Part shown: positions 7,132 through 11,737 of the stretch, one piece after another
How the letters are laid out: each line of letters opens with the position of its first letter
Numbering within the stretch: the first letter of the stretch is position 1
Assembly (NCBI GenBank): GCA_024409025.1
Contig: JAKSUM010000012.1
Location: forward strand, 1-11,737
DNA: 11,737 nucleotides
Direction: 5' to 3'
DNA from: a bacterium
GTDB lineage: Bacteria; Vulcanimicrobiota; CADAWZ01
Made by a program: the position numbers and the translations under genes
Notes under the pieces: generated by a model
What the model saw: the letters and a program-made list of their open reading frames with translations, nothing else
Database searches by the model: none
What the model was told of the DNA's origin: nothing

Positions 7132-8040
7132 ATGGTTTCTCCTCTTAGCTTTAGAGGCTTTAATCAGAATATTATGGCGGACGATTTATTCATAAAATCT
7201 AATGAAGATTCATCAATTAAGCCTCCCAAGCACAGCAATTCAGTATTTTCCGACATTGAAATGTCACGCTGGAAGGACTATCTCGGAGATATAATAACCG
7301 ATACGCTATGGCTTCTCGGTTCGCGTGATAAGACTGATACGCATGCCGGTGATTATCATGGTAATTTTGTTCCTCAGATTGCATATCAGGTCATAACAAG
7401 ATATACAAAGCGGGGAGACACTGTCCTTGATCTGTTCAGTGGCATGGGGACGACAATGATTGAATGCTGTCATCTCGGGAGAAACGGCATAGGAGTGGAG
7501 CTGAATCCTGATGTGGTAAAAGCAAGCTCTGCCAGAATTGCCATGTCTGATAATCCGTTCGGAGTGAAGACCAGTCTTATAAACGGCGATTCCGCATCGG
7601 AAGGCATTGTTGCCCGTGTGTTAAAAAAATGCAGTGAATATGGCTGCAGGAGTGTCCAGCATGTAGTTCTGCATCCGCCTTATTGGGATATAATCAAGTT
7701 CAATAAGGATGAGAGGGATCTTGCATGCTCTTCCACATGTGATGAATTTCTTGAAAAGTTCGAAAAAGTAGCGGTAAATGCCTATAGGCTTCTTGATGAC
7801 GGTCGCTTTATGACTCTTGTTATTGGTGACAAATATGCCAAGGGCGAGCTTGTTCCGCTCGCTTTTGAATGTATGAACGTATGCCGTAAGGTTGGATTCA
7901 GGCTGAAGGCTATAAATGTCAAGGATATTCAGGGAAATGAGAGAGGCAAGGGCAGGCAGGGGAATCTTTGGAAATACCGAGCCCTTAAACAGGGATTTTA
8001 TCTCTTCAAACACGAATATATTATAATATTCAGGAAATGA
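7132..8040 (+). CDS. Solitary DNA methyltransferase (N4-cytosine/N6-adenine class)
   Basis: A 302-residue SAM-dependent amino-methyltransferase of the N6_N4_Mtase type. Motif I, the SAM-binding loop VLDLFSGMGTT, starts at residue 98 and is followed by GRNGIGVELNP, where the Glu should bind the SAM ribose. The catalytic motif IV reads HPPYW at 181-185, with His in place of the usual D/N/S of (D/N/S)PPY. The order motif I then IV is clear, and the segment DYHGNFVPQIAYQ before motif I is also typical of the class. No restriction enzyme or specificity subunit is adjacent, so it may be an orphan modification enzyme. Substrate base and site cannot be read from sequence. Start choice: ATG 7132 has a good ribosome site inside the omega-RNA end. 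GTG 7126 lies within that site, and ATG 7174 would remove 14 residues ahead of any motif. Terminators on both sides make it an isolated unit. Confidence 0.85.
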   Translation: MVSPLSFRGFNQNIMADDLFIKSNEDSSIKPPKHSNSVFSDIEMSRWKDYLGDIITDTLWLLGSRDKTDTHAGDYHGNFVPQIAYQVITRYTKRGDTVLDLFSGMGTTMIECCHLGRNGIGVELNPDVVKASSARIAMSDNPFGVKTSLINGDSASEGIVARVLKKCSEYGCRSVQHVVLHPPYWDIIKFNKDERDLACSSTCDEFLEKFEKVAVNAYRLLDDGRFMTLVIGDKYAKGELVPLAFECMNVCRKVGFRLKAINVKDIQGNERGKGRQGNLWKYRALKQGFYLFKHEYIIIFRK

Positions 8041-8055
8041 TTTTTGTTGAATCAT

Positions 8056-8106
8056 GCGGCCGGCACGGCTGGAAGTTATCTTCCTGGCCGCCGGTCGTTT
8101 ATTTTT
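8056..8106 (+). terminator. GC-rich intrinsic terminator after the methyltransferase
   Basis: A long GC-rich hairpin with small bulges (GGAAG-TTAT-CTTCC at the tip, CGGCCGG-type pairing at the base, 8056-8097) is followed by TTTATTTTT. It lies 15 bases past the methyltransferase stop and just before the next gene's ribosome site. It is notably richer in GC than the surrounding sequence. Confidence 0.8.
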
Positions 8107-8120
8107 GAAAGGGGACAATG

Positions 8121-9050
8121 ATGGAAATCAAATCTGTTGACGATATCCTTAAATTCGCTTCAGACTGCCCTTCGGCAAGAATGGCGGTTGCCGCTCCGGA
8201 AGACGATGCTTCTCTTGAGGCCGTTAAGACAGCTGTTGAAAGAGGAATTGTTACAGCTGTCTTTACTGGCTGCAGGCATAAGATAGAAGCGGCAATGAAG
8301 AGGCTTGGTATGACGTTTGAAAATATCGATATTGTCGACGCTGACGGATATGAGGACGCCTCTTCAAAAGCCGTTTCTCTTGTTAAAAACGGCGATGCCC
8401 AATTACTTATGAAGGGTACTGTGCATACGGATCAGATTTTAAGGGCTGTTCTTGACAAGAATAACGGTCTTAGGACTGGAGCTCTGCTTAGCCATGCCCT
8501 TATATTTAACCATGAAAAGCTTTCAAAGCCGGTTGTTCTGACTGATGCTGCGATGAATATAGCTCCCGATCTTTCCCAGAAGGTAGGCATCCTGAAAAAT
8601 GCGGCTCATCTTATGAAAGTAGTGTTTGGAAAGGAAACATGTAAGGCGGCGATACTTGCAGCTCTTGAGACTGTCAATCCTAAGATGCAGGCTACTCTTG
8701 ATGCCGCATATATATCAAAAATGTCCCAGCGGGGACAGATTCCTGGAGTAATTGCTGACGGGCCTCTTGCTCTTGACAATGCTCTTTTCGCTGAGGCTGC
8801 CAGAACGAAAGGTATAGATTCTCCTGTGGCTGGAGATGCCGATATTCTTCTTGTTCCGTTTATTGAATGCGGCAATGTTCTTTATAAGTCTCTTACGCTT
8901 CTTGCTGGGATAAATGCCGCCGGAGTTATATGCGGAGCGGCTGCACCCGTTGTTCTGACATCGAGAGCTGACGATATGCGCCTTAAGCTTAATTCCATTG
9001 CTTTGGGTGCGGCTGCCGCCGACAGAGGCTACGGGAAAATAAGATCATGA
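8121..9050 (+). CDS. Phosphate butyryltransferase / phosphate acetyltransferase family enzyme
   Basis: A 309-residue member of the PTA_PTB family, which interconverts acyl-CoA plus phosphate and acyl-phosphate plus CoA in the cytoplasm. Landmarks are MSQRGQIPGVIADGPLALDN from residue 201, GDADILLVP from 238 (followed by IECGNVLYKSL) and a C-terminal VVLTSRADD then LNSIALG. These match phosphotransbutyrylases of about 300 residues better than the longer or shorter Pta types, so butyryl-CoA or a related short branched acyl-CoA is the likely substrate. Two ATGs are in tandem; GGGGA is only two bases before 8118 but five before 8121, so I prefer 8121. No butyrate or acetate kinase gene is adjacent. 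The stop overlaps the next start as ATGA, so the pair is probably translationally coupled. Confidence 0.9.
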   Translation: MEIKSVDDILKFASDCPSARMAVAAPEDDASLEAVKTAVERGIVTAVFTGCRHKIEAAMKRLGMTFENIDIVDADGYEDASSKAVSLVKNGDAQLLMKGTVHTDQILRAVLDKNNGLRTGALLSHALIFNHEKLSKPVVLTDAAMNIAPDLSQKVGILKNAAHLMKVVFGKETCKAAILAALETVNPKMQATLDAAYISKMSQRGQIPGVIADGPLALDNALFAEAARTKGIDSPVAGDADILLVPFIECGNVLYKSLTLLAGINAAGVICGAAAPVVLTSRADDMRLKLNSIALGAAAADRGYGKIRS

Positions 9051-10105
9051 ATAATTCCGTCTTATATATCAAGGGCTGTGTAAAAAACGGGTTTGGAGCC
9101 GTTGGCTGCATAATATGCGACGCATGGGGAAGGGTCGTCAGAAAAGAATCCCTTTTCATAGGCGAATCGGAACCGTCGAGAGTTGACTTTACAGCTCTGC
9201 TCTCAGGTCTCGAGTGCGTTGCTGAAGCCGGATATTCGTCCGTAAAGATAATGACTGATAATGAGGGCCTTGTAAGGGCAATGACAAGACCTTCAAAGAT
9301 GATAAGCCCTGATATAGCTTCGCTTATAAACGATATCAGGGAGGTTGCCGAGGGAATCTCCTTTGAGTTCATGTATGTCCATCCTTCACGGAACAGGGAT
9401 GCTGAGGCTCTCGCTGTTTCCGCCCTTGAAGCAGGTATTAAGGAATTCAGGGAACAGCAGGAGAATGAGGAGAGAAAGAGGGCTGAGTTCAAGGCCAAGG
9501 CAGAGGCGGAAAGGCTTGCTAAAAGGAAGGCCGATAATAAAACGGACTCCTCAAGGCTGGCCGCAGTAGCAGCATTCAGGAGGGCGATGCTATTTGACGA
9601 TATCGCAGCTCCAAGGACAGAACGTAAGAAAAAAATTTCGTCTTCTTCGAAAAATGACGATCTTATCGCTGAAGAGCGTGAGGAAAGACAGATATCCGCT
9701 GGGGGAGTCGTATATAAAAAGGAAGGCGGAAAGATTCTTGTATGCCTTATAAGCAAGAAAAACGGGAGGATATGGGCTTTGCCTAAGGGAAGGGTGCTTC
9801 CTGGCGAAGATCTTCAGGATACCGCCAGAAGGGAAATTGCCGAGGAAACAGGCCACCTTACGCATGTCTCGGATATTCTTGATGAAATATCGTACTATTT
9901 TTATGTGAAAGAGGAAAGCGTTCTTTACCATAAGACCGTTTATTTCTTTCTGCTGCCACTTCTTCAGGAGGATTTCTGTCAGCCTGACGGAGAGGCGGAC
10001 AGCATTGTATGGATGCCTCCGGGAGATGCATACAAGAAGCTTACATATATAAACGAAAAAGAGGTTATGAAGAAGGCTCAGAAAATATTTTCTCTTCTTA
10101 GATAA
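9047..10105 (+). CDS. Fusion of a degenerate RNase H-like domain and a Nudix hydrolase
   Basis: A 352-residue cytoplasmic protein with three parts. Residues 1-130 have the RNase HI pattern, but the catalytic D-E-D-D set reads K9 (IKG for VDG), D47 (RVDFTALLSGLE), D71 (MTDNEG) and E120 (RDAEALA). The first Asp is lost, so nuclease activity is doubtful. Residues 131-205 are a highly charged Glu/Lys/Arg/Ala helix, probably a coiled coil or linker. Residues 212-352 are a Nudix domain starting ISAGGVVYK, with a Nudix box at 248-270: G248, x5, E254, x7, R262-E263, then E266-E267 and G269. All metal-binding glutamates are intact. The domain looks like the MutT/Ap4A-hydrolase group, which removes nucleoside diphosphates linked to another moiety; the substrate is unknown. 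The start overlaps the phosphotransbutyrylase stop by four bases, and a terminator follows directly. Confidence 0.85.
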   Translation: MNNSVLYIKGCVKNGFGAVGCIICDAWGRVVRKESLFIGESEPSRVDFTALLSGLECVAEAGYSSVKIMTDNEGLVRAMTRPSKMISPDIASLINDIREVAEGISFEFMYVHPSRNRDAEALAVSALEAGIKEFREQQENEERKRAEFKAKAEAERLAKRKADNKTDSSRLAAVAAFRRAMLFDDIAAPRTERKKKISSSSKNDDLIAEEREERQISAGGVVYKKEGGKILVCLISKKNGRIWALPKGRVLPGEDLQDTARREIAEETGHLTHVSDILDEISYYFYVKEESVLYHKTVYFFLLPLLQEDFCQPDGEADSIVWMPPGDAYKKLTYINEKEVMKKAQKIFSLLR

Positions 10106-10108
10106 TAG

Positions 10109-10140
10109 AAAAAATCCGGATGAAAGAATCCGGATTTTTT
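10109..10140. terminator. Bidirectional intrinsic terminator
   Basis: AAAAAATCCGGA (10109-10120) and TCCGGATTTTTT (10129-10140) form a perfect 12-bp stem with an 8-base loop. The A and T runs make it work in both directions. It sits between the convergent Nudix-fusion gene, ending at 10105, and the membrane-protein gene, ending at 10146. Confidence 0.93.
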
Positions 10141-10145
10141 GTTTT

Positions 10146-10667
10146 TTAATCGCAGTCGTTCTGCTCCTCTTCTTCGTTTTTTTTCTGTTTTACATGTACT
10201 TCGTCGATTATGAATTCAGAGAGACGAGCAATGCCTGCTCCAAGCACATTGAGAACCGTGCTTGCGTTCCATATGTAAATGTATCCGGGTGAAAGCGCTC
10301 CGAAGAGATTGCCGCCGACGACCCATGCTACTATGCAGAATGAGAGAAAAAGATCGATAGCGACGCCTATTCCATGTATTTTGTCCGCATATTTGATTTT
10401 ATTTTCAATAACAGCCAGAATGCAGACGTTTTTAGGATACTTTCCACTGATTATTACTGACATGAGCGCATTGAAATTCAGAAGAAAATCTATTGCCGCC
10501 CATATTATGAACAGGTAGAAAAAAAATATTCCTGCAGGAGAGCCGCCACTTAAATTTTTTATTGCATCTCCTGCAAGAAATTTGTATGCCGCGAAGGGAA
10601 AACCTACACTGACAACGCTTAGTATGTTGTAAAAATGCTTTATGAAAAATTTTCTTGCTTTTATCAT
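10146..10667 (-). CDS. Small integral membrane protein of unknown function
   Basis: A 173-residue protein with about four hydrophobic segments, near residues 14-31, 44-63, 98-120 and 126-148. A basic N-terminus (MIKARKFFIKH) and a very acidic, hydrophilic tail (KQKKNEEEEQNDCD) flank them. The even number of segments suggests both ends are cytoplasmic. I recognise no family or catalytic motif. Its start overlaps the stop of the exported Ig-like protein gene by ATGA, so the two are probably coupled and may act together at the cell envelope. The shared bidirectional terminator closes the unit. Confidence 0.8.
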   Translation of the reverse strand: MIKARKFFIKHFYNILSVVSVGFPFAAYKFLAGDAIKNLSGGSPAGIFFFYLFIIWAAIDFLLNFNALMSVIISGKYPKNVCILAVIENKIKYADKIHGIGVAIDLFLSFCIVAWVVGGNLFGALSPGYIYIWNASTVLNVLGAGIARLSEFIIDEVHVKQKKNEEEEQNDCD

Positions 10668-11407
10668 TTCATGGTTACTGTAAAGGATGCCGGCAGCGAT
10701 CTCTTTCCATCGCTGTCCATAGCGCTGACATAAAATTTAAATTTCATATTGACAATCGGGACCTTGATAGGAAACCCGTAATGAACTTTGAAATACCCTT
10801 TGTCATCTGATGCCGTCTCTATCGCTCCTGGAACAGAGCCCAAAGCGCTTTTGCTTGATGATGCGAAAGGGTTCATGCCGCCGATGCTTGCTGCTGGGGC
10901 TATAAACACCTTTACGTTTGGTCTTGTCCTTCCTTGAATATCAAAATAAAGATCGGTTTTTGAATCATTTTCCGGAGATATTATTCTTACCTTGAAAAAA
11001 TATGCCGATACTGTAATCGGGTTTGTGGCTGATGCCTCTGCAGAGCCTGACAGTGATTCGTATGATGCTTTCAGAATACCGTTTTTCAGCCGATCTCCAT
11101 ATTTTATTTTATATGTCCCTTTATATTTTCCTGTCTCATATTCGTACATATCTGTTTCAAACAGAGGATTGTTTCCTGCTTTCAGTGTCGCCTTTCCTCC
11201 CGACGGAGCCGTAAGGACTGCCTCTATTTCGTCCCCCTCTTCAAATGGCTCGTTTTTATGATTATATTCGAGGTTCAGATCCGAGGCTGTTATTTTTTTT
11301 ATTGAATGGCATTCATCCCTGTATGGCTCTTCAGAGCCAAATGAGGCGGTTACTGATAATAATATTATTGCTAAGGCGGTGGCTGCTGTTTTTATTGGGC
11401 TTGGCAT
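10664..11407 (-). CDS. Exported protein with Ig-like (beta-sandwich) domains
   Basis: A 247-residue exported protein. An ATG at 11470 would add 21 residues, but I prefer 11407. It is preceded by AAAGGAGAG at five bases and begins a clean signal peptide (MPSPIKTAATALAIILLSV, cleavage near SFGS). The mature part is beta-rich with no cysteine pairs. About residues 30-125 form one domain of unknown type. About 128-247 read like a bacterial Ig-like domain: VRIISPEND, then FDIQGRTRPNVKVFI, then DDKGYFKVHY and a final ASFTVTMK. There is no lipobox, LPXTG or membrane anchor, so a periplasmic or secreted location is likely. The downstream membrane protein overlaps by ATGA. Function unknown. Confidence 0.8.
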   Translation of the reverse strand: MPSPIKTAATALAIILLSVTASFGSEEPYRDECHSIKKITASDLNLEYNHKNEPFEEGDEIEAVLTAPSGGKATLKAGNNPLFETDMYEYETGKYKGTYKIKYGDRLKNGILKASYESLSGSAEASATNPITVSAYFFKVRIISPENDSKTDLYFDIQGRTRPNVKVFIAPAASIGGMNPFASSSKSALGSVPGAIETASDDKGYFKVHYGFPIKVPIVNMKFKFYVSAMDSDGKRSLPASFTVTMK

Positions 11408-11495
11408 AATACTCTCCTTTGCTTGCAATATCAAATTTTGCAGGATTATTCTTTTTATGATAGAAAACATTCAGACGGATTTATTCTATTGCTTT

Positions 11496-11524
11496 TTGAA
11501 AAATAAAACAATATGCTTTAAAGA
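11496..11524 (+). promoter_or_regulatory. Possible sigma-70-type promoter for fabF
   Basis: TTGAAA (11496-11501) and TAAAGA (11519-11524) are separated by 17 bases in the AT-rich divergent spacer upstream of fabF. The -10 match is weak and this is a guess from spacing. Confidence 0.25.
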
Positions 11525-11582
11525 AAAAGCTCAGGATATATGCAGTTTGATTATGTGATAAAAAATAAATAATGAGGTGTTT

Positions 11583-11737
11583 ATGGAAAGAAGAGTTGTC
11601 GTTACAGGTATCAGCGTACTTTCCTGCGTCGGAAATGATATAGATACGTTCTGGAAAGCCGTAACTGACGGAAAATCCGGAATAGCCCATGTTGAATCTT
11701 TTGATACTGAGAAATATTCAGTGAAGATAGGCGGGGA
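11583..11737 (+). CDS. fabF: 3-oxoacyl-ACP synthase II (KAS II), N-terminal part only
   Basis: The first 51 codons of a beta-ketoacyl-ACP synthase, cut by the right edge. RRVVVTGISVLSCVGND, then FWKAVTDGKSGIAHVESFD, is the standard FabF N-terminus (family: RRVVVTGMGVVSPLG and GKSGI). The enzyme elongates fatty acids by condensing acyl groups with malonyl-ACP. GAGGTG lies just before the ATG at 11583. The catalytic Cys-His-His lies outside the window. No acpP is upstream, so the usual acpP-fabF order does not hold here. A FabF-like synthase from polyketide or other pathways cannot be fully excluded on 51 residues. Confidence 0.88.
   Translation, partial: MERRVVVTGISVLSCVGNDIDTFWKAVTDGKSGIAHVESFDTEKYSVKIGG

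Noticed and set aside
7132..8040. Complete restriction-modification or defence island
   Set aside because: No nuclease, specificity subunit or other defence gene is adjacent; both sides are closed by terminators and housekeeping-type genes.
8989..9756. Minus-strand open frame of 255 codons
   Set aside because: Ser/Ala/Leu-rich shadow of the RNase H-Nudix gene, which has clear motifs and a coupled start.
1..11737. CRISPR array, tRNA or rRNA genes
   Set aside because: No regularly spaced direct repeats, and no cloverleaf or conserved rRNA sequence was seen on either strand.

Overview
The window looks like chromosomal DNA from an uncultured, moderately AT-rich, probably anaerobic bacterium. 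Bacterial-type Shine-Dalgarno sites precede most starts. Two genes encode Sec signal peptides, a fabF gene begins at the right edge, and three intrinsic terminators are visible. Codon use favours ATA for isoleucine and AGG/AGA for arginine. I cannot name a phylum. The acetyl-CoA-synthase-related gene and the phosphotransbutyrylase fit an anaerobe, but this is inference.

Left part (1-5437). A coiled-coil protein of unknown function runs off the left edge on the minus strand. Divergent from it is a probable two-gene plus-strand unit: a KefB/KefC-type monovalent cation/proton antiporter and endonuclease IV (nfo). Convergent with nfo, overlapping it by 8 bp, is a minus-strand gene for a short protein that resembles the A-cluster domain of acetyl-CoA synthase. 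It keeps the four [4Fe-4S] cysteines at exact spacing but has lost the Cys-Gly-Cys nickel site. Just upstream of it on the same strand lies a small exported protein whose frame is broken once.

Middle (5592-8106). A CPBP-family intramembrane protease and a zinc-ribbon/FHA protein are followed by a strong terminator. Next comes about 315 bp without an ordinary gene. This stretch holds a long palindromic hairpin and a structured RNA-like segment that ends in the right-end signature of IS200/IS605-type TnpB elements (an omega-RNA without tnpB). The signature runs directly into the start of a solitary DNA methyltransferase gene, so the guide position and the methyltransferase coding sequence coincide. 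A second GC-rich terminator closes this unit.

Right part (8118-11737). A phosphate butyryl/acetyltransferase overlaps, by ATGA, a fusion of a degenerate RNase H-like domain, a charged linker and an intact Nudix hydrolase; a perfect bidirectional terminator follows. Two overlapping minus-strand genes then encode an exported Ig-like protein and a small membrane protein. The window ends in the first 51 codons of fabF.

The most unusual items are the acetyl-CoA-synthase-like protein without its nickel site, the tnpB-less omega-RNA fused to the methyltransferase leader, and the RNase H-Nudix fusion.
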